From positions 1 through 64,000 of the forward strand of contig JAGCPY010000033.1 of assembly GCA_017965425.1 (NCBI GenBank): a DNA stretch of 64,000 bases, in the 5' to 3' direction. The notes beneath the pieces are model-generated. The model was not told where the DNA came from, ran no database searches, and saw only the letters and a program-made list of their open reading frames with translations. The translations under genes and the position numbers were made by a program. Positions 18,658 through 26,683 of this stretch are shown here, one piece after another; within the stretch, counting starts at the first letter, position 1; each line of letters opens with the position of its first letter. This stretch comes from Bacteroidaceae bacterium. Lineage in GTDB: Bacteria > Bacteroidota > Bacteroidia > Bacteroidales > Bacteroidaceae.

Positions 18658-18692
18658 CCCCTCGCCTTTCGGAGAGGGGCTGGGGGTAAGCC
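18658..18692 (+). repeat. GC-rich palindromic repeat copy just upstream of ackA
   Basis: CCCCTCGCC and GGAGAGGGG around a TTTC loop (18658-18679) are followed by CTGGGGGTAAGCC. This matches the 30-bp repeat at 56698-56727 in order and orientation, with a slightly longer loop. It ends 8 nt before the ackA ATG, so in RNA it would form a hairpin over the ribosome-binding region. Confidence 0.65.
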
Positions 18693-18699
18693 CGAAATT

Positions 18700-19893
18700 A
18701 TGAAAATTCTTGTTCTTAACTGCGGAAGTAGCAGTATAAAATACGCTCTCTACAACATGGATGATCGCTCGGTCATCACCAGTGGCGGCATCGAGAAAAT
18801 CGGTCTGCCCGATTCCTTTATTAAATATAAAGCCGATGGAGAAAAGTTTCAGTTCGAGACTCCTGTGCCTGAACACACCGCTGGGGTACAGCTTATCTTC
18901 AAAGTGCTTACGGAGGGCCAGCACGCCGTACTCCGCGACTTACACGAACTTACAGCTGTTGGTCATCGCATGGTGCACGGGGGAGAGAAATTTCAGAAGA
19001 GTGTGCTTCTCACTCCAGAGGTGATGGATCAGTTTGCAGCCTGCAACGACCTGGCTCCTCTGCATAACCCCGCCAACATCAAGGGTGTCAATGCAGTCAA
19101 GGCTTTGTTGCCAGACCTGCCGCAGGTGGGTGTCTTCGACACAGCTTTCCATCAGACCATGCCAGACTATGCTTATATGTACGCCCTTCCTTACGAGTTA
19201 TATAAGAAGCATGGAGTGCGTCGATACGGCTTCCATGGAACCAGCCACCGTTATGTCTCTCAGCGTGTGCTGGAGTTCCTTGGAATGCCAGTAGAAGGCA
19301 GCAAGATTATCACATGCCATATCGGTGGTGGTGCTTCCATCGCAGCTGTCAAGAATGGCAAAGTTGTTGACACGTCCATGGGTCTCACTCCTTTGGAAGG
19401 TCTGATGATGGGCACACGATCCGGCGACATTGATGCAGGCGCTGTGACGTTCCTTATGGACAAGCTTGGTCTCGACACCAAGGGCATCTCTAACTTGCTG
19501 AACAAACAGAGCGGTTTGCTTGGAGTTAGTGAAGGACGCAGTGATTTCCGCGATATTTTGGCTGGCATCGCAGAGGGCAACGACCATGCTCGCCTGGCCA
19601 AGGAGATGTACACTTATCGTATCAAGAAGTACATCGGTTCCTACGCCGCCGTCATGGGAGGTGTGGATGTCATCCTCTTCACGGCAGGAGCAGGTGAGAA
19701 CCAATGGGAGGTGCGTGAAGGTGCTACCCGCGGGCTCGAATTTCTCGGTGTGGAGCTGGACGACGAAAAGAACCGTGCATGCCGCGCCACCGAGGCTGTC
19801 ATTTCAAAAGAGTCTTCTAAGGTTAAGGTATGTGTCATTCCCACCGACGAAGAGTTGATGATAGCTTTGGACACACTGGAATTGGTAAAGTGA
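18700..19893 (+). CDS. ackA: Acetate kinase
   Basis: The 397-residue enzyme transfers phosphate from acetyl phosphate to ADP, producing ATP and acetate. Signature motifs: VLNCGSSSIKYAL at the N-terminus, VFDTAFHQTMP (about 148), YGFHGTSHRYVS (about 178), HIGGGAS, and FTAGAGEN (about 327). Length is typical. The pta gene lies upstream; the intergenic 18556-18699 stretch carries an AT-rich segment and a GC-rich palindrome ending eight bases before the start codon. Confidence 0.96.
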   Translation: MKILVLNCGSSSIKYALYNMDDRSVITSGGIEKIGLPDSFIKYKADGEKFQFETPVPEHTAGVQLIFKVLTEGQHAVLRDLHELTAVGHRMVHGGEKFQKSVLLTPEVMDQFAACNDLAPLHNPANIKGVNAVKALLPDLPQVGVFDTAFHQTMPDYAYMYALPYELYKKHGVRRYGFHGTSHRYVSQRVLEFLGMPVEGSKIITCHIGGGASIAAVKNGKVVDTSMGLTPLEGLMMGTRSGDIDAGAVTFLMDKLGLDTKGISNLLNKQSGLLGVSEGRSDFRDILAGIAEGNDHARLAKEMYTYRIKKYIGSYAAVMGGVDVILFTAGAGENQWEVREGATRGLEFLGVELDDEKNRACRATEAVISKESSKVKVCVIPTDEELMIALDTLELVK

Positions 19894-19909
19894 TTTTAGG
19901 CCTAATGTT

Positions 19910-19940
19910 TTTGAAAATCGCTTCTTTTGCCGTATCTTTG
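19910..19940 (+). promoter_or_regulatory. Promoter of the GH3-family gene, giving a near-leaderless transcript
   Basis: TTTG at 19910-19913 and TATCTTTG at 19933-19940 are 19 bp apart, a good Bacteroidota promoter. Transcription about 7 nt downstream of the -7 box would begin within one or two bases of the ATG at 19949. Confidence 0.65.
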
Positions 19941-19948
19941 CCGCCCGA

Positions 19949-21457
19949 ATGAGTCTGACAAATATTATACGCCCCATCTTTGATTCGCGCTACCGCGAAT
20001 TAACAACCTATGCTGAGGCTGCGGAAGAGCTGCAGATGGCAGTTCTCCGCCGTCTTATAGGTTGTGCGAAGGGTACGGAATGGGGGCAACAACATGGTTT
20101 TAGTGGCATTGATTCTTACGACCAATTTGCTGCTTCCAGTCAGGTCAACAGTTATGATGATCTGAAAGCTTTCATCGATCGTATGCGTCATGGCGAGATG
20201 AATGTGCTATGGCCTGGAAGGGTGCACTGGTATGCCAAGTCCAGTGGAACGACCAGCGACAAGAGCAAGTTTATTCCTGTCTCATCCCAAGGTTTGAAGG
20301 ATACACACTATGCAGGTGGCAAGGACGCGGTAGCCTGCTATTTGCATCATCATCGCGAGAGCCGCCTTTTCGATGGACGGGCGCTCATTTTGGGCGGTTC
20401 ACATGCACCCAACTACAACCTTCCGCATTCGTTGGTGGGAGATCTCAGTGCCATCCTTATTGAAAATATCAACCCGTTGGTGAACCTTGTTCGGGTACCG
20501 AGCAAGCAGACAGCTCTTCTTAGTGACTTTGAGCAGAAACGTGATAGAATAGCCCATGAGGCACTTCACAAGAATGTGACTAACCTTAGCGGCGTACCTT
20601 CTTGGATGCTTTCTGTGCTAACGCGTGTGCTGGAAATCTCTGGTAAGTCATGCATCAGTGAAGTATGGCCACATTTGGAAGTCTTCTTTCATGGTGGCGT
20701 AGCCTTTACTCCTTACCGCGAACAGTACCATCGCCTGATTCCTTCGTCCAAGATGCACTATCTGGAGACATACAATGCTTCGGAAGGTTTCTTTGGTGTT
20801 CAGAGCGACCCCGCTGATCCCTCCATGTTGTTGATGTTAGATTACGGTGTGTTCTATGAGTTCATTCCATTGGATGAGTTGAACAAGCCACAGCCGACGG
20901 TAGTGCCTCTATGGGGCGTTCAAACAGGGCGTAATTATGCGATGATTATCTCGACCTCCAGCGGGCTTTGGCGTTATCTTATCGGTGATACGGTTCGCTT
21001 CACCTCAACGGCTCCCTTCAAGTTTGTTATTACGGGACGTACGAAGTCGTTCATCAATGCCTTTGGCGAGGAATTGATTGTGGACAATGCAGAACGTGGT
21101 TTGCAGGAAGCTTGCCGACAAACAGGGGCTGAAGTGTTGGAATATACTGCGGCACCAGTGTTCATGAACGAAGAAGGGCGGTGTTGTCACCAGTGGCTGA
21201 TTGAGTTTTCGCAAATGCCTTCGGATGTGGAGACTTTTGCTGAAATTCTTGATAAAGCCTTGCAGACTGTCAATTCAGACTATGAGGCGAAACGCTTTAA
21301 GAGTATCACCTTGCAACGGTTGGAAATCGTGGTTGCTCGATCAGGGCTCTTCAACGAATGGCTGAAGAGTTGTGGTAAGATGGGCGGGCAACATAAGGTG
21401 CCACGACTTAGCAACAGCAGGGACATCATTGAACAGATGCTGAGGTTGAATAAATAG
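19949..21457 (+). CDS. GH3 superfamily acyl-adenylate-forming enzyme
   Basis: A 502-residue protein of the GH3 auxin-responsive-promoter superfamily, which adenylates a carboxylic acid and joins it to an amine in plants; bacterial members are uncharacterised. The nucleotide-binding segment YAKSSGTTSDKSKFIPVS (about residue 98) and the later ETYNASEGFFGVQ and WRYLIGDTVRFTS segments carry the family signatures. Length matches Bacteroidota members. It is followed after 37 bp by an Ig-like lipoprotein, and may be co-transcribed with it. The substrate is unknown. Confidence 0.85.
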   Translation: MSLTNIIRPIFDSRYRELTTYAEAAEELQMAVLRRLIGCAKGTEWGQQHGFSGIDSYDQFAASSQVNSYDDLKAFIDRMRHGEMNVLWPGRVHWYAKSSGTTSDKSKFIPVSSQGLKDTHYAGGKDAVACYLHHHRESRLFDGRALILGGSHAPNYNLPHSLVGDLSAILIENINPLVNLVRVPSKQTALLSDFEQKRDRIAHEALHKNVTNLSGVPSWMLSVLTRVLEISGKSCISEVWPHLEVFFHGGVAFTPYREQYHRLIPSSKMHYLETYNASEGFFGVQSDPADPSMLLMLDYGVFYEFIPLDELNKPQPTVVPLWGVQTGRNYAMIISTSSGLWRYLIGDTVRFTSTAPFKFVITGRTKSFINAFGEELIVDNAERGLQEACRQTGAEVLEYTAAPVFMNEEGRCCHQWLIEFSQMPSDVETFAEILDKALQTVNSDYEAKRFKSITLQRLEIVVARSGLFNEWLKSCGKMGGQHKVPRLSNSRDIIEQMLRLNK

Positions 21458-21494
21458 ATCAACAGGCTATAAAAGATAATAAGAATATATAGGG

Positions 21495-23546
21495 ATGACA
21501 GGGGGCTTCAGCCATATTACGAACAATCAGTTCTGCTTCCAAAGTGGCAAGCAAGGCATTACAACAGGACATCGACAGAGCCGTTCCTTATTTCTTATTT
21601 TCTATTTTCTGTTTTTTATTCTGCTCCTTTCGGCTTGCGCCAGCATCGGATCACCCGATGGAGGACCTTACGATGAGACTCCTCCAAAGGTTCTCTATGC
21701 CATGCCTGCCAATCAGGCCGTGAATGCCGATAAACAGAAGATGTCCATTTTCTTTGATGAATACATCAAGATTGAGAATGCCAGTGAAAAGGTCGTCGTC
21801 TCACCACCCCAGAAAGAGATGCCCAATGTCCGTGCTGTCGGCAAGCACATTAGCATTGAGCTGTTTGACACATTGCTGCCCAATACTACTTATACGATTG
21901 ACTTTTCTGATGCCATCGTTGACAATAACGAAGGTAATCCGATGGGTAATTACACATACTCATTCTCTACAGGTGATGTCATCGACACGATGGAGGTTTC
22001 TGGTTATGTTCTGAATGCTGCCGACTTAGAACCTCTCAAAGGTGTTCTTGTAGGACTTTATGAAGAAAATGCCGACGGCTTAGTACCGGATAGCCTTTTC
22101 AGGACACGTGCTTTTGATCGTGTTAGTCGCACCAATGGCAGCGGACGTTTCGTCATCAGGGGCGTCGCCCCAGGCCGACGTTATCGTGCTTTCGCACTCA
22201 AGGATATGGACAACGACTTCCGTTTCAGCCAGAAGAGCGAGCTGTTGGGATGGGATACAACGCTGTTCTCAGCCTCATGTGGTCCTGATATCCGATTAGA
22301 TACTATTTGGGCGGATTCTACCCACTATGACAGCATTCAACCAGTGCACTACACTCACTTCTATCCGGACGATATCGTCATCCGTGCCTTCGTCGAAGAG
22401 GGGCAAGACCGCCATTTGCTGAAAACACAGCGCGACATTCCAGAGAAGTTTACCGTCTTCTTCACCGCTCCGGCAGACTCGCTGCCGCGCATCAATGGCA
22501 TCAACTTTGAAGGTGATGGTGGCTTCATCGTGGAGCCTTCTGCCAAGGGTGATACCATTACCTATTGGATTACCGATACTGCTATTGCCTACAACGACAC
22601 GCTCATCTTCGATTTCACCTACTTGGATACTGACACTTTACATCAGTTGGTTTGGAAGACAGATTCTGCTTTGGAACTGGTGCCGAAAACCACCAGGGCA
22701 AAACAACTGCAAGAGTTGGCTAAGAAAACCGAGGAATGGGAGAAGGAGCAGAAAAAGAAACAGAAGAAAGTCAAGAATCTGCAGCCTGAGGAGAATCCCT
22801 ATTTGATAACGTATCTATCCATGAGCTGTAAACCCTCTGGAGGGGTGGATCCTTTCCAGAAGCCTCGACTTACCTTCTCGGAACCAGTGAGCTTGCCAGA
22901 CTCATCGGCGGTCCATTTTCGCATGAAGGTCGATACGCTATGGACGGACGTGCCTTTTGAACTTACGACCGTTGAGGGGGCACCATGCGATTTCCAACTC
23001 TCTGTGGAATGGGAGTTAGGACAGCAGTATTCTCTTGAAATCGACAGTGCCGCTGTGCGTGGGGCTTTGGGACACACGAACCAGCCTTTGAAACAGGACT
23101 TCCGAGTCCGCAAGGAAGAAGAGTACGGTGCACTTTTCATACATGCCCTTCTTCCTGATACGGGAGTGGTCGTACAGCTTTTGAATGGTTCTGATAAACC
23201 AGTTCGCACCGAGCGCGCAGACCCTACTGGCCGTGCAGACTTTTTCTATTTGAAGCCAGGCGATTATTATCTGCGCTGTTTTGTCGATCGCAACGGTGAC
23301 GGGGTTTGGACGACTGGTGAGTTCGATAGTGCCAATTCGGCAGAAGAAGTCTTTTATTTCCCCAAGCCTATGACAGTCAAGGCACAATGGGAGATCGACC
23401 AGCAGTGGGATGTTCGGGGTATCGCCGTGATGAAACAGAAACCAAAGAAGATCACCAAGCAGAAACCAGATAAGGAGAAGAAAACGAAGGACCGTAACAA
23501 AGAACGAGATGCGGCGATGAAGCGTCAGAACAAAGGCAAGCGTTAA
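21495..23546 (+). CDS. Ig-like domain lipoprotein
   Basis: A 683-residue protein with a hydrophobic helix ending in the lipobox LLSAC (Cys about residue 52), followed by SIGSPDGGPYDETPPKV, the start of a bacterial Ig-like (Big_5) domain containing KMSIFFDEYIKI and TYTIDFSDAIVDNNEGN. A carboxypeptidase-regulatory-like fold and further beta domains follow, and the C-terminus is very basic (KKTKDRNKERDAAMKRQNKGKR). Homologues are conserved single genes of unknown function in Bacteroidales, probably anchored in the outer membrane. The N-terminal 30 residues before the hydrophobic helix are odd for a signal peptide, so the true start may be a non-ATG codon further in. Confidence 0.75.
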   Translation: MTGGFSHITNNQFCFQSGKQGITTGHRQSRSLFLIFYFLFFILLLSACASIGSPDGGPYDETPPKVLYAMPANQAVNADKQKMSIFFDEYIKIENASEKVVVSPPQKEMPNVRAVGKHISIELFDTLLPNTTYTIDFSDAIVDNNEGNPMGNYTYSFSTGDVIDTMEVSGYVLNAADLEPLKGVLVGLYEENADGLVPDSLFRTRAFDRVSRTNGSGRFVIRGVAPGRRYRAFALKDMDNDFRFSQKSELLGWDTTLFSASCGPDIRLDTIWADSTHYDSIQPVHYTHFYPDDIVIRAFVEEGQDRHLLKTQRDIPEKFTVFFTAPADSLPRINGINFEGDGGFIVEPSAKGDTITYWITDTAIAYNDTLIFDFTYLDTDTLHQLVWKTDSALELVPKTTRAKQLQELAKKTEEWEKEQKKKQKKVKNLQPEENPYLITYLSMSCKPSGGVDPFQKPRLTFSEPVSLPDSSAVHFRMKVDTLWTDVPFELTTVEGAPCDFQLSVEWELGQQYSLEIDSAAVRGALGHTNQPLKQDFRVRKEEEYGALFIHALLPDTGVVVQLLNGSDKPVRTERADPTGRADFFYLKPGDYYLRCFVDRNGDGVWTTGEFDSANSAEEVFYFPKPMTVKAQWEIDQQWDVRGIAVMKQKPKKITKQKPDKEKKTKDRNKERDAAMKRQNKGKR

Positions 23547-23622
23547 ACCTTTGAGCCTTTCTGGCATCAAAGGGATAAACCTGAGCAGGGCAACTTACCT
23601 TGTTCTTTCAATAATATCTCAC

Positions 23623-24429
23623 ATGAAAAGAATCATCTATACTTTCTTCTTGGCAGTTGCTGCCGCTGTGGCATACGCACAATGTCCGATGGAAAACACC
23701 GCTTTTAAGGCTGGGGAAGACCTCAAATATCAACTCTATTTTAACTGGAAGTTCATCTGGATTAAGGCAGGAACAGCCAATTTGAATATCAGTCAAGTTC
23801 AATATCAAGATGAGCCTGCGTACCGATGTCATCTAATTACTAAAGGGAGCCCGCGCACGGACAAGTTTTTTGTCATGCGTGACACCCTCTTGGGCGTAAT
23901 CACTCCCAACTTGATGCCGCTTTACTATCGCAAGGGAGCCCTGGAGGGAAAGCGTTACTATGTGGACGAGGTCTGGTATTCCTATCCGTCGGGAAATGTG
24001 CAGCTCAAGCATCGCTACGTCAATCCTAGCGGAGAAGTACGGGACAACACGTCAACGTCCGACGAGTGTGTGTTCGACATGGTGAGCATGTTGTTACGTG
24101 CGCGTTCCTTCGATCCCTCAATGTTTAAAGAGGGTCAGCGTCTCCAGTTCAAGATGGCCGATGGTAGCAAGGTGGCTGAAGAGACACTTGTTTATCGTGG
24201 TAAGAAAAAATTCAAGATGGAGAACACAGGAACCACCTACAGATGTTTGGTTTTCTCATTCGTTGAGTATGAGAAAAAGAAAGAGAAGGAAATCGTGACT
24301 TTCTATATTACCGATGATGCCAACCATCTCCCTGTTCGACTCGACCTATTTCTTCGGTTTGGAACGGCAAAGGCTTTCCTGACGAACGCGTCGCAGTTGC
24401 GCAATCCACAAGATGCCATCATTCAATAA
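23623..24429 (+). CDS. Secreted DUF3108 family protein
   Basis: A 268-residue exported protein with signal peptide MKRIIYTFFLAVAAAVAYAQ. The mature part starts with FKAGEDLKYQLYFNWKFIWIKAG, the DUF3108 signature of beta-barrel-like lipid or cofactor-binding proteins of unknown role. The ATG at 23623 is chosen over 23551 because it begins the signal peptide. It follows the Ig-like lipoprotein by 76 bp on the same strand and is likely in one transcript with it. Confidence 0.82.
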   Translation: MKRIIYTFFLAVAAAVAYAQCPMENTAFKAGEDLKYQLYFNWKFIWIKAGTANLNISQVQYQDEPAYRCHLITKGSPRTDKFFVMRDTLLGVITPNLMPLYYRKGALEGKRYYVDEVWYSYPSGNVQLKHRYVNPSGEVRDNTSTSDECVFDMVSMLLRARSFDPSMFKEGQRLQFKMADGSKVAEETLVYRGKKKFKMENTGTTYRCLVFSFVEYEKKKEKEIVTFYITDDANHLPVRLDLFLRFGTAKAFLTNASQLRNPQDAIIQ

Positions 24430-24540
24430 GAGGCCCCAATGTGTTAAAGTACGCATAATTTAATAAACGCGTAATGGGCTTTAAAGTAAAAAAAAGTCAA
24501 AAGAAGCCTCTTTCCTGAAACTTAACCCCTCTTTCTGAGA

Positions 24541-24575
24541 TTGTCATGAAATTTAGTTGTAATTTTGTGACAACT
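24541..24575 (+). promoter_or_regulatory. Promoter with an overlapping inverted repeat, likely autoregulatory operator
   Basis: TTG at 24541-24543 and TAATTTTG at 24560-24567 form a plausible -33/-7 pair. The -7 box lies inside the inverted repeat AGTTGT (24555-24560), 9 bp, ACAACT (24570-24575), 19 bp before the repressor gene. BlaI/MecI proteins bind as dimers to dyads over their own promoters, so self-repression is inferred. Confidence 0.5.
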
Positions 24576-24594
24576 TTAATCACTTAATCTGGAT

Positions 24595-24975
24595 ATGAGG
24601 GAAAAGAAAATCTTAACACGTGCAGAGTTCCAAGTCATGCAAATACTGTGGAACCTTCCTGGTCAGGCAGGATACACAGGCGACATTTTAAAGAAGTATG
24701 AAGCCCCCAAACCTGCCTACACTACACTCGCAACCTTTTTGAAAATACTGACCAATAAAGGTTTTGTCAAGTTCCGTAAGAAGGGAAACAAACTCTACTT
24801 CATGCCGGTTGTCACCAAGACGGAATACGCAGAAACCTATTATGCTCCTGTAAAGGACGCATTCTTTCAAGGGTCGTTCCTGGAACTGATGCGTTTCCTC
24901 TTGAAGAAAGAAAACCTTTCAGAGGAAGAAGTCAACGAGCTTATCCAGCTCATCCATGAAACACAGGGCAAGTAG
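24595..24975 (+). CDS. BlaI/MecI family transcriptional repressor (orphan)
   Basis: A 126-residue winged-helix regulator. The N-terminal LTRAEFQVMQILWNL and YTTLATFLKILTNKGFVKFRKKGNKLYFMP match the BlaI/MecI DNA-binding domain, and the C-terminal helices (FLLKKENLSEEEVNELIQLI) match the dimerisation region. In antibiotic-resistance systems such repressors pair with a BlaR1/MecR1 sensor protease; none is present here, the next feature being a tRNA gene. Related orphan regulators are frequent in Bacteroidales. Its targets are unknown beyond the probable operator over its own promoter. Confidence 0.87.
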   Translation: MREKKILTRAEFQVMQILWNLPGQAGYTGDILKKYEAPKPAYTTLATFLKILTNKGFVKFRKKGNKLYFMPVVTKTEYAETYYAPVKDAFFQGSFLELMRFLLKKENLSEEEVNELIQLIHETQGK

Positions 24976-25028
24976 CGTGATGGATAAAGAAAAAGCGACA
25001 ACCGAATTTCTCCGATTGTCGCCTTCTG

Positions 25029-25101
25029 TCGGAAAGAGGCGACTCGAACGCCCGACCCCTACGTCCCGAACGTAGTGCGCTACCAACTGCGCTACTTTCC
25101 G
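25029..25101 (-). tRNA. tRNA-Pro (anticodon CGG)
   Basis: Read on the minus strand the sequence folds into a cloverleaf: acceptor CGGAAAG/CTTTCCG, D arm GCGC...GCGC, anticodon stem CTACG/CGTAG with loop TTCGGGA (anticodon CGG), and T arm with TTCGAGT loop. The discriminator is A and CCA is not encoded. A TACCTTTG promoter box lies 35 bp upstream. Confidence 0.93.
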
Positions 25102-25135
25102 AATGCAAAGGAACTTTCGTCCCGATTTGCGGCTG

Positions 25136-25143
25136 CAAAGGTA
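25136..25143 (-). promoter_or_regulatory. -7 promoter box for tRNA-Pro
   Basis: CAAAGGTA on the plus strand gives TACCTTTG on the minus strand, 35 bp upstream of the tRNA 5' end. Confidence 0.6.
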
Positions 25144-25214
25144 TAATCTTTTTGTCATATATGGAAGAAAAAGTACTTTTTTTTATATTGGGTGTAAGTT
25201 TTTCGCTAAAAATG

Positions 25215-25245
25215 TTGCAGGAATCATGAAAAAGCTCTACCTTTG
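25215..25245 (+). promoter_or_regulatory. Promoter of tRNA-Cys
   Basis: TTG at 25215-25217 is followed after 20 bp by TACCTTTG at 25238-25245, 46 bp before the tRNA-Cys gene. The two tRNA promoters are divergent. Confidence 0.6.
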
Positions 25246-25290
25246 CACCCGCAAAACGGAAACACCTCTGTCTGCATTCATTTAATTGAT

Positions 25291-25363
25291 GGTGTCATAG
25301 CTCAGTTGGTAGAGCAAAGGACTGCAAATCCTTGTGCCCCCGGTTCGATTCCTGGTGACACCA
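25291..25363 (+). tRNA. tRNA-Cys (anticodon GCA)
   Basis: Cloverleaf with acceptor GGTGTCA/TGACACC, D arm GCTC...GAGC, anticodon stem AAGGA/TCCTT with loop CTGCAAA (anticodon GCA), T loop TTCGATT, discriminator A, no encoded CCA. A strong terminator follows six bases later. Confidence 0.95.
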
Positions 25364-25368
25364 CTTCA

Positions 25369-25413
25369 GAGAAAGCGGGGCTGTCAAATGACAGCCCCGC
25401 TTTCTCTTTTTTA
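25369..25413 (+). terminator. Intrinsic terminator of tRNA-Cys
   Basis: A perfect 18-bp stem (25369-25386 with 25389-25406, core AAGCGGGGCTGTCA) closed by a 2-nt loop is followed by a T-rich tract at 25407-25413. This is the cleanest terminator in the window. Confidence 0.95.
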
Positions 25414-25502
25414 TTCGATGCAATGGCTTTGTTCCGTGGAGGCCTTTCTTTTTCGGCATAGAGCCTCTTTTTCGTTTGTCGGTTCATAAAAAGGGTGGAA
25501 AG

Positions 25503-25534
25503 TTTGGCAAGTTGACGATGAGTGTGTACCTTTG
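25503..25534 (+). promoter_or_regulatory. Promoter of the glycosyltransferase-radC-sufT-lpxH run
   Basis: TTTG at 25503-25506, 20 bp, TACCTTTG at 25527-25534: an exact match to the Bacteroidota consensus. It predicts initiation near 25541, 17 nt upstream of the glycosyltransferase ATG at 25558. Confidence 0.75.
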
Positions 25535-25557
25535 TGCCCAGAATAAGCACGAGTGGC

Positions 25558-26637
25558 ATGAAGTATAGTATTATCATTCCTGTCTTTAACCGCCCAGATG
25601 AAGTGGACGAATTGTTGGCAAGTCTGTGTGGGCAGACTTGCAAGGACTTTGATGTCCACGTGGTGGAGGATGGCTCTGACATCCCCTGCCGTGATGTCTG
25701 CAAGCGTTATGAGGGTTGTCTCTCCCTCCATTATTATGTGAAGCCGAACGGGGGGCCTGGTGCCGCCCGTAACTATGGTGCCGAACGTGCCACTGGCGAC
25801 TACTTCATCGTCTTGGATTCCGATGTCGTCCTTCCGCCTGGCTATATCACTGCCATTGATGATGAATTGCAGGCTGCGCTCGCCAGTCCCTCAGGAAGGG
25901 GGAGGGCTTGTGATGCTTTTGGTGGTCCTGACCGCGCTCACCCAGACTTCACCCCTGTACAGAAAGCTATCAGCTACTCGATGACTTCTTTCTTTACCAC
26001 AGGTGGCATCCGAGGTGGCAAGAAGAAGCTCGATAAGTTCTATCCGCGCTCGTTCAATATGGGTGTGAGTCGTGAATTGTGGAATCGTTTGGGCGGCTTC
26101 CGTGCCATGCGTTTTGGTGAAGATATAGACTTTAGCTATCGCCTCGTCGAGGCCGGTGCCTGTTGTCGTCTTTTCCCCGAAGCTTGGGTGTGGCATAAGC
26201 GGCGCACTGACTTCCTTAAGTTCTTCCGCCAGGTTCGCAACTCTGGTGTGGCTCGCATCAACCTCCATCTCTTGCACCCCGGTTCGATGAAGCTGGTGCA
26301 CCTGCTGCCTGCAGTGTTCACTATAGGTTGCCTGGTGCTTCTCATTCTCTTCCTCTTCGGGCTCTTCCTGTACCTTTTCGGTCCCGATCACATGAACAAG
26401 GCGGTCGGCTTTGCTCTCTGCGAACTGACCATCCTGCTGCCCTTGCTCTATGCATTGCTCATCTTCGTAGATTCCTCCATCCGCAACCGCAGCCTGTGGG
26501 TCGGCGTACTATCTGTCCCAGCCTCATTCATCCAGCTCTTCGGTTATGGTTCGGGCTTCCTCGGTGCTGCTTGGAAACGGTTGGTGCTGAAGCAAAAGGT
26601 TGAGGGATTCGACAGCAACGAGTTACTGTATAAATAG
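25558..26637 (+). CDS. Family 2 glycosyltransferase, membrane-associated
   Basis: A 359-residue GT-A enzyme. The N-terminus MKYSIIIPVFNRPDEV, the nucleotide-sugar motif GPGAARNYGAERATGDYFIVLDSDV with DSD metal ligands, and the later GEDIDFSYRLVEAG with acidic catalytic residues are classical GT2 signatures. Two or three hydrophobic helices near the C-terminus (about 245-330) anchor it in the inner membrane. The ATG at 25558 is set by homology and the promoter. A short SPSGRGRA segment (about residue 110) interrupts the conserved stretch before DAFGGPD and coincides with a GC-rich repeat. The acceptor is unknown; cell-surface glycan synthesis is likely. Confidence 0.88.
   Translation: MKYSIIIPVFNRPDEVDELLASLCGQTCKDFDVHVVEDGSDIPCRDVCKRYEGCLSLHYYVKPNGGPGAARNYGAERATGDYFIVLDSDVVLPPGYITAIDDELQAALASPSGRGRACDAFGGPDRAHPDFTPVQKAISYSMTSFFTTGGIRGGKKKLDKFYPRSFNMGVSRELWNRLGGFRAMRFGEDIDFSYRLVEAGACCRLFPEAWVWHKRRTDFLKFFRQVRNSGVARINLHLLHPGSMKLVHLLPAVFTIGCLVLLILFLFGLFLYLFGPDHMNKAVGFALCELTILLPLLYALLIFVDSSIRNRSLWVGVLSVPASFIQLFGYGSGFLGAAWKRLVLKQKVEGFDSNELLYK
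25887..25906 (+). repeat. Possible GC-rich palindromic repeat inside the glycosyltransferase gene
   Basis: TCCCTCAGGAAGGGGGAGGG is a degenerate member of the palindromic repeat family seen at 56263 and 27550. It encodes PSGRGRA between the conserved ELQAAL and DAFGG segments. Confidence 0.4.
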
Positions 26638-26683
26638 GAACGGCCAATGCTCTTTTCGTGGAGGGGCATTTATATCAAGAATA

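Noticed and set aside
24595-24975. Beta-lactam resistance locus
   Set aside because: Only a BlaI-like repressor is present; there is no sensor and no beta-lactamase.
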